NCBI RefSeq assembly: GCF_041928815.1
Contig: NZ_JBHFEI010000004.1
Span: 306,493-370,492 of the forward strand
Reading direction: 5' to 3'
DNA length: 64,000 nt
From: JBHFEI01 sp041928815
Lineage (GTDB): Bacteria; Pseudomonadota; Alphaproteobacteria; Rhizobiales; Rhizobiaceae
Shown in pieces: positions 49,924 to 58,960 of this stretch. The first letter of the stretch is position 1. Every line of letters begins with the position of its first letter. The notes beneath the pieces are model-generated. The model was not told the origin of the DNA and ran no database searches. It worked only from the letters and a program-made list of their open reading frames with translations. The position numbers and the translations under genes are program-made.

Positions 49924-50408
49924 GCACGGGCCCGTCCGCGGCCGGCGGCGCGCCGGTCAAGCAGGTGAACCAGCGCGGCGCCGCGCGGCTCGCCGCCGTG
50001 CAGGCTCTCTACCAGATGGACATCGGCGGCGCCGGCGTGCTCGAGGTGGTCGCCGAATACGAGGCGCATCGCCTCGGCCAGGAGGTCGACGGCGACACCT
50101 ATCTGAAGGCGGACGCGTCCTGGTTCCGCTCGATCGTCTCCGGTGTCGTGCGCGACCAGCGCATGCTCGATCCGCTGATCGGCGCGGCGCTGCAGGACGA
50201 CTGGGCGCTGTCGCGGCTCGATTCCACCGTGCGCGCCATCCTGCGCGCCGGCACCTTCGAGATCGTCGAGCGCAAGGACGTGCCGATCCCGGTGATCGTC
50301 ACCGAATATGTCGAGATCGCCAAGGCCTTCTTTGACGACGAGGAGCCGAAGCTCGTCAACGCCATCCTCGATCGCATCGCCCATCAGGTGCGCAAGCCGG
50401 CCAAGTAG
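49920..50408 (+). CDS. nusB: Transcription antitermination protein NusB
   Basis: NusB pairs with NusE to support rRNA antitermination. The 162-residue protein is helical, with RGAARLAAVQALYQMDIGG at the start and RLDSTVRAILRAGTFEIVERKD-like core helices (RAILRAGTFEIVE; VTEYVEIAKAFFDDEEPKLV; VNAILDRIAHQ). The GTG at 49920 overlaps the ribH stop, the common ribH-nusB coupling. A 20-residue disordered lead precedes the fold. Confidence 0.94.
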   Translation: MSTGPSAAGGAPVKQVNQRGAARLAAVQALYQMDIGGAGVLEVVAEYEAHRLGQEVDGDTYLKADASWFRSIVSGVVRDQRMLDPLIGAALQDDWALSRLDSTVRAILRAGTFEIVERKDVPIPVIVTEYVEIAKAFFDDEEPKLVNAILDRIAHQVRKPAK

Positions 50409-50659
50409 CAGGGCCTTCGACGCGCCTCGATCGCCGGCTCGGCTAACCGCCGAGAAAAACCGGACGTTTTTCGTTTCCTTCATGTCTTGACGGGGTCCCT
50501 TCGCCGCCGCACTCTGCGCCCGTCCGCGCCATGCCGCTGATCGGCATGGAGTGCGGGATCGCGGTGCTGACGGCTGCTTGAGGAGGCGCGCCGCCGCACC
50601 AGGGGATATGGGGATCCCGTCAGCCGGGAGGCCGGCGGGACTAAGGAGGACGTCACGAA

Positions 50660-52798
50660 ATGTCGATTATGCTTGGCGTAATCGTGTGCGGGTTGCTGTC
50701 GGTGGCCTATGCCATCTGGGCGACCCGGTCGGTGCTCGCCGCCGATCAGGGCAATGCCCGCATGCAGGAGATTGCAGGCTTCATCCGCGAGGGGGCCCAG
50801 GCCTATCTCGCCCGTCAATACGTCACCATCGCCATCGTCGGTGCCGTCGTCTTCATCGGCACCTGGCTGCTGCTCTCGGGAACGGCCGCGATCGGCTTCC
50901 TGATCGGTGCCGTGCTCTCGGGTGCCGCCGGCTTCATCGGCATGCACGTCTCCGTCCGCGCCAATGTGCGCACGGCCCAGGCCGCCTCGATCAGCCTGTC
51001 GTCGGGTCTCGATATCGCCTTCAAGTCCGGCGCGATCACCGGCCTGCTGGTCGCCGGCCTCGCCCTTCTCGGCGTCTCGATCTATTATGTCGTCCTCACC
51101 GGCTCGCTCGGCCATGAGCCTGGCTCGCGCGAGGTGATCGACGCGCTGGTGGCGCTCGGCTTCGGCGCCTCGCTGATCTCGATCTTCGCCCGCCTCGGCG
51201 GCGGCATCTTCACCAAGGGTGCGGATGTCGGCGGCGACCTCGTCGGCAAGGTCGAGGCCGGCATTCCCGAGGACGATCCGCGCAATCCCGCGACGATCGC
51301 CGACAATGTCGGCGACAATGTCGGCGACTGCGCCGGCATGGCCGCCGACCTCTTCGAGACCTATGCCGTCTCGATCGTCGCCACCATGGTGCTCGCCGCG
51401 ATCTTCTTCGCCGGAACGCCGGTGCTGGCCGATGCGATGACCTATCCGCTGGCGATCTGCGGCGCCTGCATCGTCACCTCGATCGTCGGCACGTTCTTCG
51501 TCAAGCTCGGCTCGAACGGTTCGATCATGGGCGCGCTCTACAAGGGGCTGATCGTCACCGGCCTCCTGTCGATCCTCGGCCTCGGGGCGGCGACGTCGCT
51601 CACCATCGGCTGGGGCAGCATCGGCGCCGTCGACGGGCTCGACATCACCGGCACGCGTCTCTTCGTTTGCGGCCTGATCGGCCTCGTCGTCACCGCGCTC
51701 GTCGTCATCATCACCGAATATTATACCGGGACCAACAAGCGGCCGGTCAATTCGATCGCCGAGGCCTCGATCAGCGGCCACGGCACCAACGTCATCCAGG
51801 GGCTTGCCGTCTCTCTGGAATCGACGGCGCTGCCGGCGATCGTCATCGTCGGCGGCATCATCACCACCTACCAGCTCGGCGGCCTGTTCGGCACCGGCAT
51901 CGCGGTGACCGCCATGCTCGGCATCGCCGGGATGATCGTCGCCCTTGATGCCTTCGGCCCGGTCACCGACAATGCCGGCGGCATCGCCGAGATGGCGCAC
52001 CTGCCGCCGGAGGTGCGCAAGGCGACCGACGCGCTCGACGCGGTCGGCAACACGACCAAGGCGGTGACCAAGGGCTATGCCATCGGCTCGGCCGGCCTCG
52101 GCGCGCTGGTGCTCTTCGCCGCCTATTCGAACGACCTGAAATTTTTCGCCGCCAATGGCGAGCAGTATCCCTATTTCGCCGATGTCGGGGCCATCTCCTT
52201 CGACCTGTCGAACCCTTACGTCGTCGCCGGCCTGATCTTCGGCGGCCTCATCCCCTATCTCTTCGGCGGCATCGCCATGACGGCGGTCGGCCGCGCGGCG
52301 GGCGCCGTCGTCACCGAGGTCAGGCGCCAGTTCCGCGAGAAGCCCGGCATCATGGCGGGAACGGAGCGTCCGGACTATGGCCGCGCCGTCGACATGCTGA
52401 CCAAGGCGGCGATCCGCGAGATGATCGTGCCGTCGCTGCTGCCCGTTCTGGCGCCGATCGTCGTCTATTTCGGCGTGCTGCTGATCTCGGGGTCGAAGGC
52501 CTCCGCCTTCGCCGCGCTCGGCGCCTCGCTGCTTGGCGTGATCGTCAACGGCCTGTTCGTCGCGATCTCGATGACGTCGGGCGGCGGCGCCTGGGACAAT
52601 GCGAAGAAGAGCTTCGAGGACGGTTTCGTCGGCAGGGACGGGACGCGCCATATGAAGGGCTCGGACGCGCACAAGGCCTCCGTCACCGGCGACACGGTCG
52701 GCGATCCCTACAAGGACACGGCCGGTCCCGCCGTCAATCCGGCGATCAAGATCACCAACATCGTGGCGCTGCTGCTGCTCGCCGTGCTCGCCGGGTAA
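50660..52798 (+). CDS. hppA: Membrane-bound proton-translocating pyrophosphatase, K+-independent type
   Basis: This enzyme couples pyrophosphate hydrolysis to proton export at the inner membrane. The 712-residue protein has about 16 helices and the active-site block DVGGDLVGKVEAGIPEDDPR with NVGDNVGDCAGMAADLFETY, plus a second block ALDAFGPVTDNAGGIAEMA and a third near DTVGDPYKDTAGPAVNP. The GNTTKAVTKG sequence has Lys where K+-dependent enzymes have Ala, so K+-independence is predicted. A strong GGAGG-like RBS precedes the ATG and a bidirectional terminator follows. Confidence 0.95.
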   Translation: MSIMLGVIVCGLLSVAYAIWATRSVLAADQGNARMQEIAGFIREGAQAYLARQYVTIAIVGAVVFIGTWLLLSGTAAIGFLIGAVLSGAAGFIGMHVSVRANVRTAQAASISLSSGLDIAFKSGAITGLLVAGLALLGVSIYYVVLTGSLGHEPGSREVIDALVALGFGASLISIFARLGGGIFTKGADVGGDLVGKVEAGIPEDDPRNPATIADNVGDNVGDCAGMAADLFETYAVSIVATMVLAAIFFAGTPVLADAMTYPLAICGACIVTSIVGTFFVKLGSNGSIMGALYKGLIVTGLLSILGLGAATSLTIGWGSIGAVDGLDITGTRLFVCGLIGLVVTALVVIITEYYTGTNKRPVNSIAEASISGHGTNVIQGLAVSLESTALPAIVIVGGIITTYQLGGLFGTGIAVTAMLGIAGMIVALDAFGPVTDNAGGIAEMAHLPPEVRKATDALDAVGNTTKAVTKGYAIGSAGLGALVLFAAYSNDLKFFAANGEQYPYFADVGAISFDLSNPYVVAGLIFGGLIPYLFGGIAMTAVGRAAGAVVTEVRRQFREKPGIMAGTERPDYGRAVDMLTKAAIREMIVPSLLPVLAPIVVYFGVLLISGSKASAFAALGASLLGVIVNGLFVAISMTSGGGAWDNAKKSFEDGFVGRDGTRHMKGSDAHKASVTGDTVGDPYKDTAGPAVNPAIKITNIVALLLLAVLAG

Positions 52799-52816
52799 CA
52801 AGACAAGGGTTGCGAT

Positions 52817-52856
52817 GCAAAAAGGCCCGCGGGTTCATCCCCCGCGGGCCTTTTGC
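52817..52856. terminator. Bidirectional terminator between hppA and bamE
   Basis: GCAAAAAGGCCCGCGGG is mirrored by CCCGCGGGCCTTTTGC with loop TTCATCC. Poly-A and poly-T arms serve both convergent genes. Confidence 0.92.
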
Positions 52857-52881
52857 TGTTCCGGCGACGATCACGCAACCG

Positions 52882-53406
52882 TCAGTTCAGGCCGCCTCCG
52901 CCGAGCACCGAGCGCGCCATGTTCTTGCCGACGCCGTTGCCGGTGAGGATCTGGCCGAGGAACGACAGTTCCTTGCCGCCTGTCGGCGTGGTGCGCGAGA
53001 TCATGTCGAAGACCTTGCCGTCCTGGAGCGTGTAGTTGGCGATCTGGCTGACCGTGCCGTCCTTGTCGAGATAGATGGCAAGCACCGTCTGCTCGACCAG
53101 CTTCGGCTTCATGAAGGCCATGCTGCGCTGCCGCTTCTGCGAGATGTAGTAGAGCACCTCGTTGTCGAAGGTGGCGGTCGCCGAGGGCGTGCCGAGCGAC
53201 AGCAGCACCTGCTCGCGCGACGAGCCGACCGGCACCAGCGCCAGCGTTTCCTTGTCGACCACATAGCCCTGGTAGAGCGTCTCGCCCGGGTTGAGCCCCG
53301 TACCGGCCGTGCATCCCGAAAGGGCCAGGCCGGAGGCGAGCATGGCCGCGACGAGCGGACCGCGCGGGCGGGCGGCAGACTTGAAAACCCGTTTCGTCAA
53401 CGACAT
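52882..53406 (-). CDS. bamE: Outer membrane assembly lipoprotein BamE/OmlA
   Basis: BamE stabilises the BAM complex that inserts outer membrane proteins. The 174-residue precursor has an N-terminal signal with lipobox LSGC (Cys at about 32) and the SmpA/OmlA domain: GETLYQGYVVDKETLALV, PVGSSREQVLLSLGTPSA and FDNEVLYYISQKRQRSM. The Gly-rich tail (SVLGGGGLN) is typical of rhizobial forms. It diverges from the ubiquinol-cytochrome c chaperone gene. Confidence 0.92.
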   Translation of the reverse strand: MSLTKRVFKSAARPRGPLVAAMLASGLALSGCTAGTGLNPGETLYQGYVVDKETLALVPVGSSREQVLLSLGTPSATATFDNEVLYYISQKRQRSMAFMKPKLVEQTVLAIYLDKDGTVSQIANYTLQDGKVFDMISRTTPTGGKELSFLGQILTGNGVGKNMARSVLGGGGLN

Positions 53407-53536
53407 CTCCTAAGGCCTTGCGATCACAGATGCGCCATTGCATTTCGTGGATGCTTCGGTAAACCAGCTTCAACGATCATGCAACACGAAGCCAGGCGCG
53501 AACCTGCCTTTGAAACGGCCAAACCTAGGCATTATG

Positions 53537-54073
53537 ATGATTTTCGGGTGGTTCGGGAAAAAAACCAGCAACAGCGCGATCGTCGAGCGGCAATACGCGC
53601 TTCTGACCGAAGCCGGCCGCCAGCCGTCGCTCTATCTCGGCCATGACGTGCCCGATACGGTGATGGGCCGCTTCGAGATGCTCTCGGCGGTGTTCATCCT
53701 CTATTTCCGCCGCACGCGCCATTCGGGCCGCGCCGGCCAGGAGATCGCCCAGGAGATCGTCGATGCCTTCTTCGAGGACATCGATCATTCGATCCGCGAA
53801 CTGGGCGTGGGCGACGTCAGCGTGCCGAAGCGGATGAAGAAGCTCGCCGGCATGTTCTACGGTCGGCTCGAAAGCTATGCCGCCGCCCTCGACACAGGCA
53901 GCGCGGCCGACCTCGCCGCGTCGCTGAGGCGCAATTTCTACCCCGAGGCGGGCGCCTCGGCACCCGGGATGGAGCGGCTTGCCGCCTATCTCGTCCGTGT
54001 CGAGGCGGCGCTGCTTGCCGTTCCGGAAGACGTGGTCGAGGCGGGCAGGCTCGCCTTCCCGCCGGCAGACTGA
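53537..54073 (+). CDS. Ubiquinol-cytochrome c chaperone family protein
   Basis: The 178-residue protein begins MIFGWFGKKTSNSAIVERQY (an ATG one codon earlier is possible). It has the CBP3-like pattern PDTVMGRFEMLSAVFILYFRR, AQEIVDAFFEDIDHSIRELGVG and VPKRMKKLAGMFYGRLESYAAA. In mitochondria the homologue assists cytochrome b assembly; in bacteria the role is inferred to be similar. DUF177 follows 14 bp later on the same strand, a conserved pairing in alphaproteobacteria. Confidence 0.9.
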   Translation: MIFGWFGKKTSNSAIVERQYALLTEAGRQPSLYLGHDVPDTVMGRFEMLSAVFILYFRRTRHSGRAGQEIAQEIVDAFFEDIDHSIRELGVGDVSVPKRMKKLAGMFYGRLESYAAALDTGSAADLAASLRRNFYPEAGASAPGMERLAAYLVRVEAALLAVPEDVVEAGRLAFPPAD

Positions 54074-54087
54074 AGCGAGGACTGCTC

Positions 54088-54645
54088 ATGACACAGGATG
54101 AAACGCCTCCGTTTTCCTATCTGGTCAAGGTCGGCCACATCTCCGCCAATCCCGTCGAGGTGCGGCTTGCGGCGAACGAGGCCGAGCGGCGCGGGCTCGC
54201 CGCCCTCTGGGGCGTGCTCGACGTGGCCGAGCTTTCGGCGACGCTGCAGATTGCCCGCTGGAAGAAGGACGGCGTCAAGATCAAGGGCACGGTCTCGGCA
54301 ACCGTGACGCAAGCCTGCGTCGTGACGCTCGAGCCGGTCGTGCAAGGGATCCGCGAGGAGATCGAGCAGGTCTTCGTTCCGGAAGGATCGCGGCTTGCCC
54401 GCCATCTTTCGGAAGGCGAGACGGCGGCGCTGATGCTCGACCCAGACGGTCCGGACCTGCCGGAGACCTTCAGCGGCGATGCGATCGACGCCGGCATGGC
54501 GGTCGCCGAGCATGTCGCGCTCGCGATCGATCCCTATCCGCGCAAGCCCGGCGCGACCTTCGACAGGCCGCTCGAAAGCAGCGCCGAAACGGATGTAAAG
54601 CCCAATCCCTTCGCCGTTTTGAAGAGCCTGAAGACCGACGGGTAG
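54088..54645 (+). CDS. DUF177 (YceD) family protein
   Basis: The 185-residue protein has the YceD pattern: a central SATVTQACVVTLEPVVQGIR with the conserved Cys, and ALMLDPDGPDLPETFSGDAI with DAGMAVAEHVALAIDPYPRKPG. YceD homologues affect 23S rRNA accumulation and usually precede rpmF. Here rpmF is absent and plsX follows directly, as is frequent in rhizobia. The gene is probably transcribed with the upstream chaperone gene. Confidence 0.9.
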   Translation: MTQDETPPFSYLVKVGHISANPVEVRLAANEAERRGLAALWGVLDVAELSATLQIARWKKDGVKIKGTVSATVTQACVVTLEPVVQGIREEIEQVFVPEGSRLARHLSEGETAALMLDPDGPDLPETFSGDAIDAGMAVAEHVALAIDPYPRKPGATFDRPLESSAETDVKPNPFAVLKSLKTDG

Positions 54646-54817
54646 AGAGGTGCACGCGCAAGGATGACGCCCGACAATTCGGTTGTCAGCGTGATGAAAA
54701 CAGGTATTTTGGCGCCGATCCGGCCGGATGGCTTTCCGTCTGACGCATGGCGCCGGCGTCGCCCCTCAAGGTGAGGCGCGTGAGGGCGCGGCAAAGGACA
54801 AGGACAACACACTCTTG

Positions 54818-55891
54818 GTGAGAATCTCACTTGATCTGATGGGCGGCGATGTCGGACCCGAGGTCGTCGTTCCGGGGGCCGCGCGTGCCCTGGAGCGACA
54901 TCCGGACATCCGCTTCGTGCTCTACGGCCTTGAGGAGCGCTGCGCGCCGCTGCTTGCGAAACATCCGAAGCTCAAGGACAACAGCACCTTCCACCACACC
55001 GAGCTTGCGATCGGCATGGACGAGAAGCCGAGCCAGGCGCTGAGGCGCGGCCGGGGCAAGTCCAGCATGTGGCTGGCGATCGATGCGATCAACACCGGCG
55101 AGGCCGACGTCGTCGTCTCGGCCGGCAATACCGGCGCGCTGATGGCGATGTCGACCTTCTGCCTGCGCACCATGGTCGGCATCCAGCGCCCGGCGATCGC
55201 CGCCATCTGGCCGACGCTGAAGGGCGAGAGCATCGTCCTCGACGTCGGCGCGACGATCGGCGCCGATGCGCGCCAGCTGATGGATTTCGCCCTGATGGGC
55301 GGCGCCATGGCGCGCGCCCTCTTCGAATTGGAGCGGCCCTCCCTTGGCCTGCTCAATGTCGGCGTCGAGGAGATCAAGGGGCAGGAGCAGGTGAAGGAGG
55401 CCGGACGGCTGATCCGCGAGGCCAATCTCGACGGCATCGACTATTTCGGCTTCGTCGAGGGCGACGACATCGGCCGCGGCACCGTCGACGTGGTGGTGAC
55501 CGAAGGCTTTTCCGGCAATATCGCGCTGAAGACGGCCGAGGGGACGGCGCGCCAGATCGCGGAATATCTGCGCGCCGCAATGTCGCGCACTTTGCTCGCC
55601 AAGATCGGCTATGTGCTGGCCAAGGGTGCCTTCGACCGGCTGCGCGAGAAGATGGACCCGCGCAAGGTCAATGGTGGCGTATTCCTCGGCCTGAACGGCA
55701 TCGTCATCAAGAGCCATGGCGGAGCGGATGCCGAGGGTTTCGCCGCGGCGATCGATGTGGGTTACGATATGGTACGCAATGGCCTGAAGGCGAAGATCGA
55801 GAACGATCTCAGGATCTATGATGCGCGGCGTCCGGCGGAGCCCGACGCGCCGGGCACGCCGTCCCTCGGCGGCGAGGGGCAGGTCGGATGA
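54818..55891 (+). CDS. plsX: Phosphate acyltransferase PlsX
   Basis: PlsX converts acyl-ACP to acyl-phosphate for phospholipid synthesis. The 357-residue protein begins VRISLDLMGGDVGPEVVVPG, the standard start, at a GTG; an ATG at 54728 in the same frame would add 30 residues of low conservation. It has SAGNTGALMAMSTFCLRT, VLDVGATIGADARQLMDFA, VGVEEIKGQEQVKEA and VVTEGFSGNIALKTAEGTAR. The stop overlaps fabH (ATGA), the classic plsX-fabH coupling. Start choice is uncertain. Confidence 0.93.
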   Translation: MRISLDLMGGDVGPEVVVPGAARALERHPDIRFVLYGLEERCAPLLAKHPKLKDNSTFHHTELAIGMDEKPSQALRRGRGKSSMWLAIDAINTGEADVVVSAGNTGALMAMSTFCLRTMVGIQRPAIAAIWPTLKGESIVLDVGATIGADARQLMDFALMGGAMARALFELERPSLGLLNVGVEEIKGQEQVKEAGRLIREANLDGIDYFGFVEGDDIGRGTVDVVVTEGFSGNIALKTAEGTARQIAEYLRAAMSRTLLAKIGYVLAKGAFDRLREKMDPRKVNGGVFLGLNGIVIKSHGGADAEGFAAAIDVGYDMVRNGLKAKIENDLRIYDARRPAEPDAPGTPSLGGEGQVG

Positions 55892-56859
55892 TTCGCGCTG
55901 TTCTCTGCGGCTACGGCGCGGCACTTCCCGCCCGGATCCTGACCAACAAGGAGATGGAGGGGCTCGTCGACACGTCGGACGAATGGATCGTCCAGCGCAC
56001 CGGCATCCGCCAGCGCCACATCGCCGGCGACGGCGAGACGTCCGCCTCGCTCGGCGAGCAGGCGGCGCGCGCCGCCCTTGCCCGCGCCGGGATGACGCCC
56101 GCCGACATCGACGTCATCATCGTCGCGACCTCGACACCCGACAACACCTTCCCGGCGACCGCCGTCAACATCCAGAACCGGCTCGGCATGCATCACGGTG
56201 CCGCCTTCGACATGCAGGCGGTCTGCTCCGGCTTCATCTATGCGATGGCGACGGCCGACGCCTATATTCGCGGCGGCCTGGCGCGGCGCGTGCTCGTCAT
56301 CGGCACGGAAACCTTCTCGCGCATCCTCGACTGGACCGATCGCACGACCTGCGTGCTCTTCGGCGACGGCGCGGGCGCCGTCGTGCTCGAAGGCCGGGAG
56401 CAGGCGGGAACATCCGCCGACCGCGGCATCCTCACCGCGCAATTGCGCTCCGACGGGGCGCACAGGGACAAGCTCTTCGTCGATGGCGGACCCTCGACGA
56501 CCGGCACCGTCGGCCAGCTCCGCATGGAGGGCCGCGAGGTCTTCAAGCATGCCGTCGGCATGATCACCGACGTCATCGAGGCGGCCTTCGCCGCGACGGG
56601 AACGACGGCGGACGACATCGACTGGCTGGTGCCGCACCAGGCCAACCGCCGGATCATCGACGCGTCCGCGAAGAAGCTCGGCATCCCGCCGGAAAAGGTG
56701 GTCGTCACCGTCGATCTCCACGGCAATACCTCGGCCGCGTCCATCCCGCTGGCACTCGATGCGGCCGCCTCCGACGGCCGGATCAAGGACGGGGACCTCG
56801 TGCTGCTCGAAGCGATGGGCGGCGGCTTCACCTGGGGCTCCGTGCTGCTGCGCTGGTAA
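55888..56859 (+). CDS. fabH: 3-oxoacyl-[acyl-carrier-protein] synthase III
   Basis: FabH condenses acetyl-CoA with malonyl-ACP to start fatty acid synthesis. The 323-residue thiolase-fold protein has the nucleophile in DMQAVCSGFIYAM (Cys113), with His in WLVPHQANRRIID and Asn in DLHGNTSAASIPLAL, and ends in GGGFTWGSVLLRW. DEWIVQRTGIRQRHI gives the CoA pocket. It overlaps plsX by 4 bp and precedes ihfA by 97 bp. Confidence 0.97.
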   Translation: MIRAVLCGYGAALPARILTNKEMEGLVDTSDEWIVQRTGIRQRHIAGDGETSASLGEQAARAALARAGMTPADIDVIIVATSTPDNTFPATAVNIQNRLGMHHGAAFDMQAVCSGFIYAMATADAYIRGGLARRVLVIGTETFSRILDWTDRTTCVLFGDGAGAVVLEGREQAGTSADRGILTAQLRSDGAHRDKLFVDGGPSTTGTVGQLRMEGREVFKHAVGMITDVIEAAFAATGTTADDIDWLVPHQANRRIIDASAKKLGIPPEKVVVTVDLHGNTSAASIPLALDAAASDGRIKDGDLVLLEAMGGGFTWGSVLLRW

Positions 56860-56956
56860 AGAAATATCGATCCGCAACAGGCGCTTGACCGGAATTGCCA
56901 AGACCAATAGTCTCCGCTCTCCAGAGGACGAAGAAGAAACGGTCGGCGGGGATTCA

Positions 56957-57289
56957 ATGAGCGGTAAGACGGTGACACGCGCGGATCTGGCCGAATCGGT
57001 ATTCCGCAAGGTGGGCCTTTCGCGCACCGAATCGGCGGAGCTGGTCGAGACCGTGATCGACGAGATCTGCAACGCCATCGTCCGGGGCGAGAGCGTCAAG
57101 CTGTCGTCCTTCGCCACCTTCCAGGTGCGCGACAAGAACGAGCGTATCGGCCGCAACCCGAAGACCGGCGAGGAAGTGCCGATCTCGCCGCGCCGCGTCA
57201 TGACCTTCAAGGCCTCCAACGTGCTCAAGCAGCGCGTGCTGAAGGCGCATCTGGCGCGCAAGGCCAAGCAGAAGCCGCCCGCCGCCTGA
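56957..57289 (+). CDS. ihfA: Integration host factor subunit alpha
   Basis: IHF bends DNA at specific sites and aids recombination and transcription. The 110-residue HU-fold protein has TRADLAESVFRKVGLSRTES, LSSFATFQVRDKNERIGRNP (the DNA-intercalating proline arm) and TGEEVPISPRRVMTFKASNV. The alpha assignment rests on its place between fabH and merR, the usual alphaproteobacterial order, and on FRKVGLSR. The ATG at 56957 follows GGGG. Confidence 0.94.
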   Translation: MSGKTVTRADLAESVFRKVGLSRTESAELVETVIDEICNAIVRGESVKLSSFATFQVRDKNERIGRNPKTGEEVPISPRRVMTFKASNVLKQRVLKAHLARKAKQKPPAA

Positions 57290-57415
57290 TTTTGTCGGGC
57301 AAGCGTTAAATCCGGTTGAAAACCCCTCGATAAACCATTGATATGCGCTCGATTCGTGCGATCATCGCCGCACGGTCCGAACGATGACGGGTGCTTTGGC
57401 CGAGACGGAGACGAG

Positions 57416-57949
57416 ATGGAGAAGAGTCCGGACGCGTTTCGCACGATCAGCGAGGTTGCCGACGATCTCGATCTGCCGCAGCATGTGCTTCGGTTCTGGG
57501 AAACACGCTTTCAACAGATCCGGCCGATGAAGCGCGGCGGCGGGCGCCGCTACTACAGGCCCGAGGATGTCGACCTGCTGAAGGGCATCCGGCATCTTCT
57601 CTACGACCATGGTTATACGATCAAGGGCGTGCAGAAACTGCTGCGCACCAACGGCAACCGTTTCGTCGCCGCCATTGCCAGCGGCGATCTCGCCACGGTG
57701 GAGGCGCTTGCCGCGGCCAACAATGACGGCGAAGCGCAGCCGAAACTCGGCACGCCCGAGGACGACCAGATCGTCGGCCGCGCGAAGGCGCCGGCAAACC
57801 GCCGCTTCTTCAGCTTCATCAGTGGCGACGACGACACGCCGGAAGTCTCGATCGGGAAGAGCTCGGTCAGCAAGGAGGACCGTGCCCTGTTGCAGGAGGC
57901 GCTCTATGATCTTCTGGAGTGCAAGCGCCTGCTCGATCAGGTCCGCTAG
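57416..57949 (+). CDS. MerR family transcriptional regulator
   Basis: The 177-residue protein has an N-terminal MerR winged helix: FRTISEVADDLDLPQHVLRF, WETRFQQIRPMKRGGGRRYY, then DVDLLKGIRHLLYDHGYTIK. The long C-terminal part lacks metal-binding cysteines apart from a Cys near the end and ends in a helix (LLQEALYDLLECKRLLDQV). Proteins of this kind sit next to ihfA in many alphaproteobacteria; targets are unknown. The ATG at 57416 follows GGAG. This is the last gene of the conserved block. Confidence 0.92.
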   Translation: MEKSPDAFRTISEVADDLDLPQHVLRFWETRFQQIRPMKRGGGRRYYRPEDVDLLKGIRHLLYDHGYTIKGVQKLLRTNGNRFVAAIASGDLATVEALAAANNDGEAQPKLGTPEDDQIVGRAKAPANRRFFSFISGDDDTPEVSIGKSSVSKEDRALLQEALYDLLECKRLLDQVR

Positions 57950-58065
57950 AAATCCTCAAGGGTAGCGCAGAGCATGCCACAGTCCGGCCTGTCCACGATG
58001 ACGGGCGCGGCGATTCACGTCTCGATTCAAAATCGCGGCACGTGATTTCCGCCACGCTTGACGCC

Positions 58066-58263
58066 TCACGCTGCGCCGGCGGGATCGCCGATCGGCAGCA
58101 GTGCCGGGTCCAGGACCTTCGGGTCGTTCGGGTTGCGGGTGTCGCCGTCGCCGGTCACGGGGGCGCTCGGCGCGTTTTCCTGCCCACGATCGGGCAGGCC
58201 GGGCGTTGCTTCGGGACCGCGCGGCGAGAGGACGGGATCGGGGAGGGGATGGCGGTTCGGCAT
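58066..58263 (-). CDS. Small proline-rich protein, unknown function
   Basis: A strong RBS (AAAGGAG, 6 bases before the ATG at 58263) supports this 65-residue gene. The product is rich in Pro, Gly and Asp (MPNRHPLPDPVLSPRGPEAT; DTRNPNDPKVLDPALLPIGD) and looks disordered, with no signal peptide or membrane segment. I do not recognise the family. It follows the 105-residue protein at 58371 on the same strand by 107 bp and lies at the edge of the accessory region. Confidence 0.62.
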   Translation of the reverse strand: MPNRHPLPDPVLSPRGPEATPGLPDRGQENAPSAPVTGDGDTRNPNDPKVLDPALLPIGDPAGAA

Positions 58264-58370
58264 GGTAATCTCCTTTTTTGTATGAAAGGAAAACGACCCC
58301 GCGTCCCGATGGTTCCCGCAGGACATGGTCCCCGAAAAGACAGGCGCCCTGCGCACCCGCTTCGACGGCG

Positions 58371-58688
58371 TCAGAACATCGATGTCTCGATGACCAGCCT
58401 GCCTTCGACGGTTTCGCCCTTGGTGAAGGGCTCGGCGGCAAAGACGAAGGTCTGGCGGCCCGCGCCGAGCCGGATCGGCGGGTCGAGGCGGACGGGCTCG
58501 CCGGAACGCACGACGCCGGAGGCGATCACCGTTTCGTTGTGCTTGGCGAGGAACTGCTTCGGCCCGTGTTCGCCGTCGATATAGAGCGTCACCGACCTGA
58601 CTTTCAGCGGAAACGGCACGATCGGGCTCGTCGCATAAACCATGCGGCTGTTGGCGGCCGGCTTTGAAAAGGTTTTTTCGAACTTCAT
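58371..58688 (-). CDS. Small beta-rich protein, unknown function
   Basis: The ATG at 58688 is preceded by GGGAGTGAG. The 105-residue protein has no signal peptide and is predicted from its alternating pattern to be mostly beta-strand (FPLKVRSVTLYIDG; ETVIASGVVRSGEPVRL; GRQTFVFAAEPFTKGETVEG). I cannot name a family. The longer open frame upstream (to 58784) is Arg-rich and improbable. It is 107 bp upstream of the proline-rich gene and may be cotranscribed with it. Confidence 0.65.
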   Translation of the reverse strand: MKFEKTFSKPAANSRMVYATSPIVPFPLKVRSVTLYIDGEHGPKQFLAKHNETVIASGVVRSGEPVRLDPPIRLGAGRQTFVFAAEPFTKGETVEGRLVIETSMF

Positions 58689-58960
58689 CTCACTCACTCC
58701 CACCTGAACGGCGAACATGCAGGGAGACCGGACATTTCCGGGCCAGGTCCAAGGGCGGCGGCGCGCAGCCGCGCCTCTCCGCATGCGCCTTGGGTGATGG
58801 AGCCCGCAAAGGCTCCGACGACGCGGGTCGCGTCATAGCTTTTTTGCGGTGCAGAAGTCAAAGGCAGGACGGGATGGACTGACATCAACGGCAACGCTGC
58901 AACCGTGGTCGTCAACGGAGGCAATAGACCAGATTCCAAGGCTCGGTATCTTGAAAGAAA

